Assembly: GCA_964650695.1 (NCBI GenBank)
Contig: CAZYVA010000015.1
Coordinates: 1-27,766, forward strand
From: CAZYVA01 sp964650695
GTDB lineage: Bacteria > Bacillota > Clostridia > Lachnospirales > Lachnospiraceae
Length of the DNA stretch: 27,766 bases
Direction: 5' to 3'
This document shows, in pieces, positions 1 to 7,617 of this stretch (positions are counted from its first letter, which is position 1; the number at the start of each line of letters is the position of its first letter). Under the pieces are notes generated by a model. That model did no database searches. It worked only from the letters and a program-made list of their open reading frames with translations, and was not told the DNA's origin. The position numbers were made by a program, and so were the translations under genes.

Positions 1-46
1 TGAAACTTGCCTTGTCACACCCGACAGGGCGGGACAAGGCTTAGTT
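1..46. repeat. Dispersed hairpin repeat, copy A
   Basis: The first 14 bases, TGAAACTTGCCTTG, recur exactly at 27674-27687. The following 32 bases align without gaps to 27688-27719 with 21 identities, so about 35 of 46 bases match. This copy folds well: GCCTTGTC (9-16) pairs with GACAAGGC (33-40), with an inner CCC/GGG stem around a GACA loop. Its function is unknown. It may be a REP-like element or the tail of an upstream transcript beyond the window. Confidence 0.6.
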
Positions 47-171
47 GAATGTACTAAATCATACTACCAACAGGGAACGTTTGTCAATCGGTACTGTTTC
101 GGCGGTCAGGTGATTCCAAACGGTTCCAAACCGGTCCCGGTCCCACACTTTCATGAAAAATATGTGAACAT

Positions 172-200
172 CTGACAAAATGGGAAAAGTGTGGTATACT
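172..200 (+). promoter_or_regulatory. Sigma-A promoter for the PPIase lipoprotein gene
   Basis: The -35 is CTGACA (172-177), followed by a 17-base spacer and the -10 TATACT (195-200). TGG directly precedes the -10, giving an extended -10. The start codon lies 31 bases downstream of the -10. Confidence 0.8.
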
Positions 201-231
201 GGTTACATTCTGAACAGATGGGAGAAAAGAA

Positions 232-1272
232 ATGAAGAAGCGCAGGATATTTGCTGTCGTTTTGGGGACGGCTCTTATGCTGGCGGGATGTGTTTCCAAC
301 CAGTTGTCGGATGATTATATCACGATTTACAAATATAAAGGGGTAGAAGTGGACAAGGTGGAAGGGGTGGCCGAGGTCACGGATGACGCTGTGGACAGTA
401 ACGTGGAAAAGGTCATCAATGGTTTCGCGGAAGTGACAGAGGTAGACCGGGCGGCGCAGGACGGCGATATAGTGGTATTGGACTATACCTGCTATGTTGA
501 TGGGGAAAAGATAGAGGCGGAAAGCCTCCAGGACTACAGCCTGGAACTGGGAAGCAATTCGTTTTATGATGGGTTCCAGGATACCGTGATTGGACACAAG
601 GCGGGGGACGTCTATACGGTGCAGCATACGTTCGACAAGTCTTACGGGGACGATGCGGTAGCCGGAAAAGAGGCGGATATCGAGATTTCAATTCAATCTG
701 TCAGCGAGAAAGAGCTTCCCGACCTGACCGATGATTTTGTCCGGAAAATCTCGCAGAAATCCAATACGGTGCAAGAATACAAGGAGGAGATGCGACAGAT
801 CCTGGAAGAAAAAAACCAGGAGATTGTCGATGACGAGCTGCAGGAGAAAGCGTGGGAAGCAGTCCTTGACAATGCGGAAGTCAGGAAGTACCCCCAGGAT
901 GCGCTGGAAGAAGAAAAGCAGGAATTATATGAATATTATCAGGCGGGCGCGGATTATTACGGGATGGAGATGGCGGATTTCATAAAAAAACAATATGATA
1001 TCACGGAAGAGGAGTTTGAGAAAGCCATTGACAAAGATGCGAAAAACAACGTGAAAGAGGATTTGGCGGTAGCGCTTATCAGCGAAAAGGAAAACATTAC
1101 CCTTACAGATGAGGAGTACGAAAAAGCAGAAGAGGAGCTTGCCGAAACACTTTCCTATGACAGTGTGGATGAGATGAGGGAAGCAGCTTCCGATGAGCAG
1201 ATCCGCAAATATATTATGCGTGATTTGGTAAAAGAATGGGTTGCAAAACACTGCATCCAGGTGGAGCAGTAG
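232..1272 (+). CDS. Lipoprotein FKBP-type peptidyl-prolyl isomerase related to trigger factor
   Basis: This is probably a membrane-anchored foldase outside the cytoplasm that isomerises prolyl bonds in secreted proteins. It has a short basic N-terminus, a hydrophobic stretch and the lipobox LAGC with Cys20, so it should be lipidated. About residues 75-160 resemble the trigger-factor FKBP domain (DGDIVVLDYTCYVDGE; then GFQDTVIGHKAGD). Residues 165-340 are charged and helical, like the trigger-factor C-terminal chaperone arm. The ribosome-binding N-terminal domain of true trigger factor is absent, replaced by the lipid signal. The protein has 346 residues. The AUG follows a GGGAGAA ribosome site. 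It is monocistronic, with its own promoter and terminator. The fold assignment is confident; the client proteins are unknown. Confidence 0.85.
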   Translation: MKKRRIFAVVLGTALMLAGCVSNQLSDDYITIYKYKGVEVDKVEGVAEVTDDAVDSNVEKVINGFAEVTEVDRAAQDGDIVVLDYTCYVDGEKIEAESLQDYSLELGSNSFYDGFQDTVIGHKAGDVYTVQHTFDKSYGDDAVAGKEADIEISIQSVSEKELPDLTDDFVRKISQKSNTVQEYKEEMRQILEEKNQEIVDDELQEKAWEAVLDNAEVRKYPQDALEEEKQELYEYYQAGADYYGMEMADFIKKQYDITEEEFEKAIDKDAKNNVKEDLAVALISEKENITLTDEEYEKAEEELAETLSYDSVDEMREAASDEQIRKYIMRDLVKEWVAKHCIQVEQ

Positions 1273-1295
1273 AAATTTACGGAATACAGGATGGA

Positions 1296-1323
1296 GAAAG
1301 AGAGCGTGTAAGCGCTCTTTTTC
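1296..1323 (+). terminator. Rho-independent terminator after the PPIase gene
   Basis: AGAGCG (1301-1306) pairs with CGCTCT (1313-1318) around the loop TGTAAG. The stem can extend outward through GAAAG/TTTTTC, and a T-tract runs across 1318-1322. Confidence 0.75.
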
Positions 1324-1392
1324 TGCTTTCCGGCGATGCAGAAGGGGCTATACATATCGTTTTACAAAAGTAAATAATTTGGAAAAATGTCA

Positions 1393-1421
1393 TTGTAATT
1401 TAAGGGTGGATTTTGTATAAT
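1393..1421 (+). promoter_or_regulatory. Sigma-A promoter for the lyxK-like/dehydrogenase pair
   Basis: The -35 TTGTAA (1393-1398) is followed by a 17-base spacer and a perfect -10 TATAAT (1416-1421). The predicted transcription start is near 1428, giving a leader of about 58 bases. Confidence 0.8.
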
Positions 1422-1439
1422 CATAGAAAAGGAATCGGG

Positions 1440-1458
1440 ATCAGGCGGGCGGCCTGAT
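1440..1458 (+). promoter_or_regulatory. Inverted repeat in the leader, possible operator
   Basis: ATCAGGC and GCCTGAT form perfect 7-base arms around GGGCG, just downstream of the predicted transcription start and 12 bases before the ribosome site region. It could be a repressor operator or an RNA hairpin. No T-tract follows, so it is not a terminator. The regulator is unknown. Confidence 0.45.
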
Positions 1459-1486
1459 TGATAAAAAGAAAGGAAAGGAGCTGCCG

Positions 1487-2995
1487 ATGGCGAAATATGT
1501 AATAGGTCTGGATAATGGCGGGACGTCCACCAAAGCGGCGATTTTTGACCTGAACGGGAAAGAGATCGCGACGGCCGGGAAGCATACGGTGATGATTACG
1601 CCAAAGTCAGGTTACACGGAGAGGGATATGGAGGAGCTTTGGCTTGCCAACTGCGACTGTGTGAAAAGAGCGTTGGAAAAAGCCGGGATTAATGGGAATG
1701 ACGTGATAGGCGTTGCTGTCTGCGGACATGGGAAGGGACTATATCCATGGGGTAAGGATGGAAAGCCGGCGTACAATGGCATCATTTCCACGGATAACCG
1801 CGCGTGGAAATATCCGGAAAAATGGCATGATACAGGGGTTTACGAGGAACTTCACGACCAGCTCTGCCAGGAGTTCATGGCGTGCCAGCAGGTGTCGCTG
1901 CTTGCATGGTTCAAGGATAACCAAAGGGATATTTACGATAATATCCAGTATGTTTTTTCGGTGAAGGATTATATCCGTTTCCGGCTGACAGGGGAGGCGT
2001 ACTGTGAAGCGACGGACATATCCGGTTCTGGCCTGATGGATGTGAAAAATGCCCGGTTTGACAAGGAAATCCTGGAAAAGCTTGGGATTGGGGAAGTGTA
2101 TGAGAAGCTTGCGCCGATCAAATATTCTTATGATCTGTGCGGAACCATCTGCGAGGAAGCGTCCGCGCTGACCGGGCTTCCGGTTGGGACGCCAGTTGCA
2201 GGAGGGATGTTTGATATCGATGCGTGTGCGGTTGCGGCGGATGTCACCTCTCCGGAGGAGCTTGTCACGATAGCGGGAACCTGGAGCATTAACGAATTCA
2301 TTTCGGAAAGCCCGGTCATGGATGGAAATATCGCGATGAATTCCTTGTTTGCGATCCCAGGCTATTATCTGGCGGAGGAGTGCAGCGCGACTTCCTCTGG
2401 GAATCTGGAATGGTATCTGGAAAACTGTATGGCGAATGAGCCGCTGCCGGAAGGGCAGGATCTTTATAGTTTTGTCAATGAGCTGGTGGACAGTGTAAAG
2501 CCGGAAGACAGCGATGTTTATTTTCTCCCGTTCCTGTACGGGTCCAATGCACATCCGCTGGGAAAAGCGGCGTTTGTGGGGCTGACGACTTACCACAATA
2601 AGGCGCATATGCTCCGGGCGATTTACGAGGGTGTTGTGTTTTCGCACCGTACCCATATCGAGAACCTTCTGAAATCGCGGAAACCGCCGCAGGCCATCCG
2701 TATGGCGGGCGGCCCCGTGCAGTCGAAGGTATGGGTACAGATGTTTGCGGATGCCCTTGGATTCCCAATTGAGACAGTGGACGCCAGGGAATTGGGGGCG
2801 CTTGGCTGCGGGATGGCCGCAGCGATTGCAGCTAGCGTATACGGGGATTATAAGGAAGCAGCCAGCCACATGGTACGGGTTTCCGAGCGGATTTACCCAA
2901 ATCCGGAAAGAACCGCCATTTATCAGAAAAAATATAAAAAATACCGTGCGGTAAGCGCAGCGCTTGATACTGTCTGGGGACAGTTTGAAGTATAA
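1487..2995 (+). CDS. lyxK: FGGY carbohydrate kinase, L-xylulokinase (LyxK) type
   Basis: This kinase probably phosphorylates L-xylulose or a related C5 ketose at the terminal hydroxyl with ATP, in the cytoplasm. The N-terminal phosphate loop is GLDNGGTSTKAAIFD (residues 7-21) and the catalytic Asp lies in GGMFDID (around 240). The C-terminal half carries FLPFLYGSNA, AIYEGVVFSH and the adenosine motif MAGGP. These stretches, and YQKKYKKY near the end, match my recollection of E. coli LyxK closely. Its 502 residues are normal for the family. The start has a good AAGGAG site six bases upstream. It is followed after 29 bases by a zinc polyol dehydrogenase, which could supply the ketose. The exact sugar is inferred. 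Another C5 ketose kinase specificity cannot be excluded. Confidence 0.75.
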   Translation: MAKYVIGLDNGGTSTKAAIFDLNGKEIATAGKHTVMITPKSGYTERDMEELWLANCDCVKRALEKAGINGNDVIGVAVCGHGKGLYPWGKDGKPAYNGIISTDNRAWKYPEKWHDTGVYEELHDQLCQEFMACQQVSLLAWFKDNQRDIYDNIQYVFSVKDYIRFRLTGEAYCEATDISGSGLMDVKNARFDKEILEKLGIGEVYEKLAPIKYSYDLCGTICEEASALTGLPVGTPVAGGMFDIDACAVAADVTSPEELVTIAGTWSINEFISESPVMDGNIAMNSLFAIPGYYLAEECSATSSGNLEWYLENCMANEPLPEGQDLYSFVNELVDSVKPEDSDVYFLPFLYGSNAHPLGKAAFVGLTTYHNKAHMLRAIYEGVVFSHRTHIENLLKSRKPPQAIRMAGGPVQSKVWVQMFADALGFPIETVDARELGALGCGMAAAIAASVYGDYKEAASHMVRVSERIYPNPERTAIYQKKYKKYRAVSAALDTVWGQFEV

Positions 2996-3024
2996 TGATT
3001 TAAAAAGAAAGGTGGAGGAATGTT

Positions 3025-4113
3025 ATGGCAAACAAAGGAAGTACCCCAAAAACAATGAAAGCTTTGGTAGCGTACAGCAAGGATGATTACCGCTTTGAGC
3101 CGGAGTATCCCGTTCCGGAGTGCGGCCCGGATGATATCATCATCAAGACGGAAGCGTGCGGTATCTGTGCAGGAGACGTCAAGTGCCACCACGGTGCGGC
3201 GATGTTCTGGGGGGATGACGTACAGCCTTCATGGGTCAAGCCCCCGTTTATTCCGGGGCATGAATTCTTTGGGCGTGTCGTTGAGATTGGCGGGAATGTC
3301 GAAGATTACCAGCTTGGCGACCGCATCATCGCCGACCAGATCGTCCCATGCGGGAAATGCCGTTTCTGCAAAGACGGGCATTACTGGATGTGCCAGCCCC
3401 ATGATATGCTTGGCTTCCAGTCTTATAACAACGGCGGCATGGCGGAATATGTGAGATACCCGAAAAATTGCGTGATCGCAAGAGTGCCGGAAGAGATGAG
3501 CATTGAGCAGGCGTTGTTGGTGGAGCCATTCGGCTGTTCCAAGCATGCGGTTGACCGTGGGACCATATCCAATGAGGATGTTGTGGTCATCTCCGGCGCA
3601 GGCACATTGGGACTTGGCATGATTACTTATGCGAGGATGAAAAACCCGAAGCTTTTGATTGCGCTTGATATGAAAAACGATCGTTTGGAGATGGCGAAGA
3701 AATTCGGCGCGGATTTGGTATTTAATCCGGGTGCATGCGATATCGACAAGGAGATCAAGGCATTGACGGACGATTACGGCTGTGATGTCTATATTGAGGC
3801 GACCGGGCATCCGTCCAGCGTGATCCAGGGGCTTACGATTACACGGAAGCTGGGTACATTCGTAGAATTCAGCGTATTCGGCGCTCCGACAACGGTGGAC
3901 TGGTCTATCATCGGCGACCGGAAGGAGTTGGATATCCGTGGTTCGCACTTAAGCCCATACGCATATCCGTTCATCATTGAAAATATGATCAAGGGTAATA
4001 TCAAGACGGAAGGTGTTGTGACAAGCTATTACAAGCTGGAAGACTGGGAAGAAGCTTTTGAAAAGGCAACTGGAAAAGATGGGGATTTGAAAGTAGCGTT
4101 TACATTCCAGTAG
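3025..4113 (+). CDS. Zinc-dependent medium-chain polyol dehydrogenase (erythritol/L-threitol dehydrogenase-like), paralogue 1
   Basis: Probably an NAD(P)-dependent oxidation of a polyol to a ketose, or the reverse. The catalytic zinc region is GICAGD (Cys near residue 48) and PGHEFFG. The structural zinc lobe is the four-Cys motif CGKCRFCKDGHYWMC. The Rossmann glycine motif is GAGTLGLG. The protein has 362 residues, normal for the MDR superfamily. It is clearly paralogous to the gene at 10786: both share EACGICAGD, IVPCGKC, NGGMAEYVR, GHPSSV.QGL and DWSII.DRKELD. The family resembles the erythritol/L-threitol dehydrogenases (EltD type), but substrate is not fixed by sequence. GGTGGAGG gives a clean start. 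It is the last gene of a two-gene unit ending at the terminator near 4253. Confidence 0.75.
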   Translation: MANKGSTPKTMKALVAYSKDDYRFEPEYPVPECGPDDIIIKTEACGICAGDVKCHHGAAMFWGDDVQPSWVKPPFIPGHEFFGRVVEIGGNVEDYQLGDRIIADQIVPCGKCRFCKDGHYWMCQPHDMLGFQSYNNGGMAEYVRYPKNCVIARVPEEMSIEQALLVEPFGCSKHAVDRGTISNEDVVVISGAGTLGLGMITYARMKNPKLLIALDMKNDRLEMAKKFGADLVFNPGACDIDKEIKALTDDYGCDVYIEATGHPSSVIQGLTITRKLGTFVEFSVFGAPTTVDWSIIGDRKELDIRGSHLSPYAYPFIIENMIKGNIKTEGVVTSYYKLEDWEEAFEKATGKDGDLKVAFTFQ

Positions 4114-4119
4114 GCTGAC

Positions 4120-4169
4120 ATCTGCCGGGATTGCCACGCAAAGCGGGATAGGGATCCCGCGCGGCAGAT
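4120..4169 (+). other. Nested double hairpin downstream of the dehydrogenase
   Basis: The outer arms ATCTGCCG (4120-4127) and CGGCAGAT (4162-4169) are perfect complements. Inside them GCGGGAT (4143-4149) pairs with ATCCCGC (4154-4160) around AGGG. It starts seven bases after the stop codon. No T-tract follows, so it looks like a structured 3' end or RNA element rather than a terminator. The true terminator comes about 90 bases later. Confidence 0.6.
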
Positions 4170-4219
4170 TACCAGGTAAAAAGGCCGTAGAGTTCTTCAA
4201 GGAAATGCTACGCCAAGCT

Positions 4220-4247
4220 GTAAAAAGGATATGGTAAAAAGGATATG
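4220..4247. repeat. Tandem duplication of a 14-base unit
   Basis: GTAAAAAGGATATG occurs twice head to tail (4220-4233 and 4234-4247), just before the terminator. It is probably a slippage duplication. The unit resembles a ribosome site plus ATG, but no reading frame of note follows. Confidence 0.8.
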
Positions 4248-4252
4248 CTATA

Positions 4253-4277
4253 AAAGAGCCGGCTAGGCCGGCTCTTT
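4253..4277. terminator. Bidirectional rho-independent terminator between convergent genes
   Basis: AAAGAGCCGGC (4253-4263) and GCCGGCTCTTT (4267-4277) are perfect 11-base arms around TAG. T-rich sequence follows on the plus strand and A-rich sequence precedes it, giving a T-tract on the minus strand. The right arm overlaps the last codons and stop of the minus-strand DUF624 gene, so one hairpin serves both transcripts. Confidence 0.85.
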
Positions 4278-4874
4278 GTATTTCCGGAACGCTTTGTCAA
4301 AAATGATCAGCGTTGCGTAGACGATCAAAGCAGGCCCGAAGAGGATGAAAAACCCTCTGGCAAGAAGATAACGTACCGCCAGGAACCCTGCAGCGATGTA
4401 AAACGCAGCCACGATCAGCGTAAGCGGCGCGTACATGAATGCGAATACAAACGCATTGAAAAGAATCTCCCGGAGAGTCCCTGCAAACTGGATCATGACG
4501 GGATCAACCCAGAGGGAAACCAGGACCATCGTTAAAAACGCAAGTCCTGCGACAGCAATTAAAACCGTCCCGGAAGGGATGTCGCTATGGTAGATAATGA
4601 TAGAAAGAACGATAAACGCCGCTGTCAGGGCGGCCTGGAAGATCCATATAATGCTGGAACGTTTCCAGTGGAGGGCAATGCCTTTTTTGAAATTTTGAAA
4701 CACATGGATGTCTCCGTCCCTCAACTGGAATGCGCTGTAATGCATGGCGGCCGTAGACGCGCCGGCTGTGATTACCGGGATGCAGGAGATAAGCCAGAGC
4801 ATATTTAATAAAGTAAGCCTGCTTAAAACCGTTACTGTGCGCATAAAACCGCTGTCGTAATCAAATATTTTCAT
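4263..4874 (-). CDS. DUF624 (YesL-like) integral membrane protein
   Basis: This is a 203-residue membrane protein of the DUF624/YesL family, often found beside carbohydrate ABC importers; its molecular role is not known. The start MKIFDYDSGFMRTVTVLSRL is typical of the family: a short cytoplasmic segment, then the first membrane helix. Four or five hydrophobic helices follow, including one with PVITAGASTAAMHY. I chose the ATG at 4874 because AGGAGAGA lies a proper distance upstream; an in-frame upstream ATG at 4976 would put the family motif 34 residues in and run through the promoter region. It is transcribed divergently from the ABC importer operon, which suggests a shared regulatory region. 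Confidence 0.8.
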   Translation of the reverse strand: MKIFDYDSGFMRTVTVLSRLTLLNMLWLISCIPVITAGASTAAMHYSAFQLRDGDIHVFQNFKKGIALHWKRSSIIWIFQAALTAAFIVLSIIIYHSDIPSGTVLIAVAGLAFLTMVLVSLWVDPVMIQFAGTLREILFNAFVFAFMYAPLTLIVAAFYIAAGFLAVRYLLARGFFILFGPALIVYATLIIFDKAFRKYKEPA

Positions 4875-4902
4875 GGGTGCGTCTCTCCTTTTCTTATAGG
4901 TC

Positions 4903-4931
4903 ATTGTAAAGGAAACCAACGAATTAAGCAA
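4903..4931 (-). promoter_or_regulatory. Sigma-A promoter for the DUF624 gene
   Basis: Read on the minus strand, TTGCTT (plus 4926-4931) is followed by a 17-base spacer and TACAAT (plus 4903-4908). The start codon at 4874 lies about 29 bases downstream. Confidence 0.7.
4904..4918. promoter_or_regulatory. Possible CcpA (cre) site
   Basis: TTGTAAAGGAAACCA fits the cre consensus WTGNAANCGNWNNCW except at one central base (G for C). It overlaps the -10 and spacer of the DUF624 promoter and lies about 30 bases upstream of the importer -35. This is suggestive of catabolite control, but one imperfect match is weak evidence. Confidence 0.3.
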
Positions 4932-4948
4932 GGATAATGTAATTTTTC

Positions 4949-4977
4949 TTGACAAAAGTCCCAACAAGTAATACAAT
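4949..4977 (+). promoter_or_regulatory. Strong sigma-A promoter of the ABC importer operon
   Basis: The -35 is a perfect TTGACA (4949-4954), followed by a 17-base spacer and TACAAT (4972-4977). The predicted transcription start is near 4984, leaving an 84-base structured leader. Confidence 0.85.
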
Positions 4978-4989
4978 GAAAATGGTTAT

Positions 4990-5043
4990 TTTGCATAAGA
5001 AAAGTTTGAGCAGGTAATCAGACTTTGTTAAAAATTATGCAAA
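4990..5043 (+). promoter_or_regulatory. Two-tier stem-loop in the importer mRNA leader
   Basis: The outer arms TTTGCATAA (4990-4998) and TTATGCAAA (5035-5043) are perfect 9-base complements. Inside, AAAGTTTGA (5001-5009) pairs with TCAGACTTT (5018-5026) with one G-T pair, around loop GCAGGTAA. It begins within a few bases of the predicted 5' end and stops just before the GAGGGAGG ribosome site. It may stabilise the 5' end of the mRNA or bind a regulator. The outer arms could alternatively be DNA operator half-sites. Confidence 0.55.
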
Positions 5044-5068
5044 CAATAAAAAGAGGGAGGAAAATTAT

Positions 5069-6511
5069 ATGAAGAAACGAATACTTAGCGTACTTCTTTG
5101 TACAGCCATGGTTGCAACGATGCTGATTGGCTGCGGTGGAAGCAGTGGGTCGTCCGATGATACGGCGGATTCTGGAGACGGCGAAGAAGCAGAATCCACA
5201 GGCGATGCGTCAGAGTTTGACTGGAAAGCTTATGACGGGACGACACTGAACGTCATGTTCAATGAACACACCTACTCGGCAGCAGTGATTGAGAAATTGC
5301 CGGAGTTTGAGGAAGCTACCGGGATCAAGGTTGAGTATTCCACAACGCCGGAGTCCAACTACTTTGATAAGCTGAACACATCGCTCAGCAGCCGTTCCGG
5401 TACGCCGGATGTTTACATGACAGGCGCTTATCAGGTTTGGGAATATGCAGGCGCCGGATATATGGAGGATCTGGATCCATATATCAACGATGCGTCCAAG
5501 ACATCCGCGGATTACAATTATGATGATTTTATCCCTGCGGTTATCGGTTCCCTGCGTTGGGATCTCGTTCCCGGACATGCTGTAGGCGAAGGCCAGCAGT
5601 GGGCAGTCCCGATGGGGTGGGAGCTGAACAATCTTTCCTACAACAAGAAATATTTTGAAGAGAATAATATTGAAGTTCCGACCACCACGGATGAGCTTTA
5701 TGACACAGCGGTATCGCTGAATGGCTGGAATGGCAGCGGTTCTTACGGCATTGCGGTCCGCGGGACACGTGAGTGGGCGACCATCCATCCGGGATACATG
5801 TCATTGTTTGCTACATGGGGCGGACAGGATTTCGCGATTGAGGACGGTTCCCTTGTGTGCAAGCTGGATTCCAAAGAAGCGATTGAGATGACGGATTACT
5901 GGGTGAAGCTGGTTAAGGATGCTGGCCCGTCCCAGTGGACAGACTACACATGGTATCAGGCGTCATCGGATCTTGGCGCTGGCAAGGCAGCTATGATGTT
6001 TGATGCGACATCTGCTGCATACTTCCAGAACGTAGAGGGCGCTTCCCAGGAGTCCGGAAATATTGCATGGTCAACCATTCCGCTTCCGGAAGGAAAAACC
6101 GAAGCGGATATGAAAGCGAATGTTTGGGTATGGGCGATGGCTATGAACGCGGATTCCCAAAATAAAGACGCTGCATGGTTGTTCTTACAGTATTTCACAA
6201 GCCCAGATTACATGCTGTGGTCAGGCACGGAAGGATCCTGTGCGGATACCCCGCGTACTTCCGTACAAGAGAGCGATGAATATGGCGCGATTGTAGGAAA
6301 GGCGGATGGCTACCTTGAGGCGATTTCCGCATTGGTGGACAACGCTACGATCCAGTTTATGCCGAATCCATACTTCTTCGAGTGTACAACAGAATGGGCT
6401 GCAACCCTTCAGGATCTTGTAACAAGCGACAAGTATTCTTCCACGGAGGAAGCTATGAAGCAGTTGAAAGAGACGCTTGATAAAAAGGTTGCCGACCTGG
6501 CGGTAGAGTAA
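5069..6511 (+). CDS. Extracellular solute-binding lipoprotein of a CUT1-type ABC importer
   Basis: This lipoprotein should capture the substrate outside the membrane and deliver it to the two permeases that follow. The signal peptide ends in LIGC, with Cys22 as the lipid anchor, followed by a Gly/Ser/Asp/Glu linker to about residue 50. The mature part reads as a family-1 binding protein (LPEFEEATGIKVEY near residue 75, then TPDVYMTGAY). Aromatic residues are abundant, as in polyol and sugar binders. It has 480 residues, normal length. It is first in the operon, behind a strong promoter and structured leader. It is followed by its own leaky terminator, so it is probably made in excess over the membrane parts. 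Neighbouring dehydrogenases and kinases suggest a polyol ligand; this is inference. Confidence 0.85.
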   Translation: MKKRILSVLLCTAMVATMLIGCGGSSGSSDDTADSGDGEEAESTGDASEFDWKAYDGTTLNVMFNEHTYSAAVIEKLPEFEEATGIKVEYSTTPESNYFDKLNTSLSSRSGTPDVYMTGAYQVWEYAGAGYMEDLDPYINDASKTSADYNYDDFIPAVIGSLRWDLVPGHAVGEGQQWAVPMGWELNNLSYNKKYFEENNIEVPTTTDELYDTAVSLNGWNGSGSYGIAVRGTREWATIHPGYMSLFATWGGQDFAIEDGSLVCKLDSKEAIEMTDYWVKLVKDAGPSQWTDYTWYQASSDLGAGKAAMMFDATSAAYFQNVEGASQESGNIAWSTIPLPEGKTEADMKANVWVWAMAMNADSQNKDAAWLFLQYFTSPDYMLWSGTEGSCADTPRTSVQESDEYGAIVGKADGYLEAISALVDNATIQFMPNPYFFECTTEWAATLQDLVTSDKYSSTEEAMKQLKETLDKKVADLAVE

Positions 6512-6569
6512 TACCCTTCTGAATGGATGTTTATAATGAGAACAGACGGAGTTCTGAATGGGTTATAGG

Positions 6570-6601
6570 CGAGGAGGGGTACCTGACCCTCCTTGTTTTT
6601 T
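6570..6601 (+). terminator. Intra-operon terminator between binding protein and permease
   Basis: CGAGGAGGG (6570-6578) pairs with CCCTCCTTG (6587-6595), with one G-T pair, and TTTTTT follows (6596-6601). No new promoter is obvious before the permease gene. Partial read-through would give high binding protein and lower permease levels. Confidence 0.75.
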
Positions 6602-6640
6602 ATTCCTTATTTAAATTGATTTTCGATTGGAGGAAATGGG

Positions 6641-7576
6641 ATGAAGGAAAAAACAGAAAAAAGCACTCCTGTGAGCGAATTAAATGTAGTGCCGTTTAAA
6701 ACAAGAGTGCGTCCATATCTGATCATCGCACCTGCATTGCTCATTACAATCGGCATCATGATCCCATTTGTAATGGCGATTTACTATTCACTTACCAGCT
6801 ATTCATTCCGGATGCCTACCTATAAGTTTATCGGGCTGCAGAACTGGGTAAACATTCTTTCTGACACGGTATTCTGGAAAGCCGTATGGGTCACGCTCCG
6901 GTACGCATTCTTCAGCACTGCGATTGAGATGCTCCTTGGCATGGGCGTTGCGATCCTGCTGAATAATTTAAACAACAAATTTTCCAAAATCATGAGAGTT
7001 GCGTTGATCTTCCCGTTAATGGTTGCGCCGGTAACGGCAACGATCGTATGGCAGCTCATGCTGAACAATTCGGTAGGCGTCCTGGAGAAATTCCTGAATC
7101 TGTTCGGTGTCGTGGGGTTCCCGTGGGCGGCAAGCCCGAAGACGGCTATGTTGACGGCGGTTATGATCGATGTGTGGATCAATACATCTTTCTGTATGCT
7201 GCTGACGCTGGCAGGTTTACAGTCGCTGCCGAAGTCGCCGTTTGAGTCCGCAAAGATTGACGGGGGCAGCACTTTGTTTAACTTTAAAAACCTTACGCTT
7301 CCGATGTTGAAGCCAAGCCTGTATATTGCTTTATTATTCCGCCTGATGGCGGCTCTTCAGGAATATGCGGTTATTTTTGCTTTGACAAAAGGGGGCCCTG
7401 GGGATACGCTGATGAACCTGTCGCTGACATCATATCAGAATGGTTTCCAGTTCCAGAAATTTGGGTACGCGCTTCCGTATATCCTTGTGCTTTGGATTTT
7501 CATCAATATTGTTGCAAAACAGATCGTGAAAAGACAAAGAGCTGCCCAGAGGCAGGCCGCAGGGCTGGAAGAGTAG
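6641..7576 (+). CDS. ABC importer permease 1 (MalF/UgpA type)
   Basis: This is one half of the transmembrane channel of the importer. Its 311 residues hold about six membrane helices, beginning with YLIIAPALLITIGIMIPFVM after a charged cytoplasmic N-terminus. The coupling loop that contacts the ATPases is recognisable as ESAKIDGGSTLFNFKNLTLP near residue 205, matching the EAA motif of binding-protein-dependent permeases. It follows the binding protein after 129 bases that contain the internal terminator, and precedes the second permease. GGAGG lies upstream of the AUG. Family assignment is firm; the substrate is inferred from context only. Confidence 0.85.
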   Translation: MKEKTEKSTPVSELNVVPFKTRVRPYLIIAPALLITIGIMIPFVMAIYYSLTSYSFRMPTYKFIGLQNWVNILSDTVFWKAVWVTLRYAFFSTAIEMLLGMGVAILLNNLNNKFSKIMRVALIFPLMVAPVTATIVWQLMLNNSVGVLEKFLNLFGVVGFPWAASPKTAMLTAVMIDVWINTSFCMLLTLAGLQSLPKSPFESAKIDGGSTLFNFKNLTLPMLKPSLYIALLFRLMAALQEYAVIFALTKGGPGDTLMNLSLTSYQNGFQFQKFGYALPYILVLWIFINIVAKQIVKRQRAAQRQAAGLEE

Positions 7577-7617
7577 CGAAAAGGTAAAAGATTTTTATTC
7601 AGAAAGGATGTTAAAGG

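Noticed and set aside
1739..2869. Long 376-residue open frame on the minus strand opposite the LyxK-like gene
   Set aside because: It is rich in Arg, His, Ile and Pro with no recognisable domain, has no ribosome site, and lies entirely within a well-supported kinase gene on the other strand.
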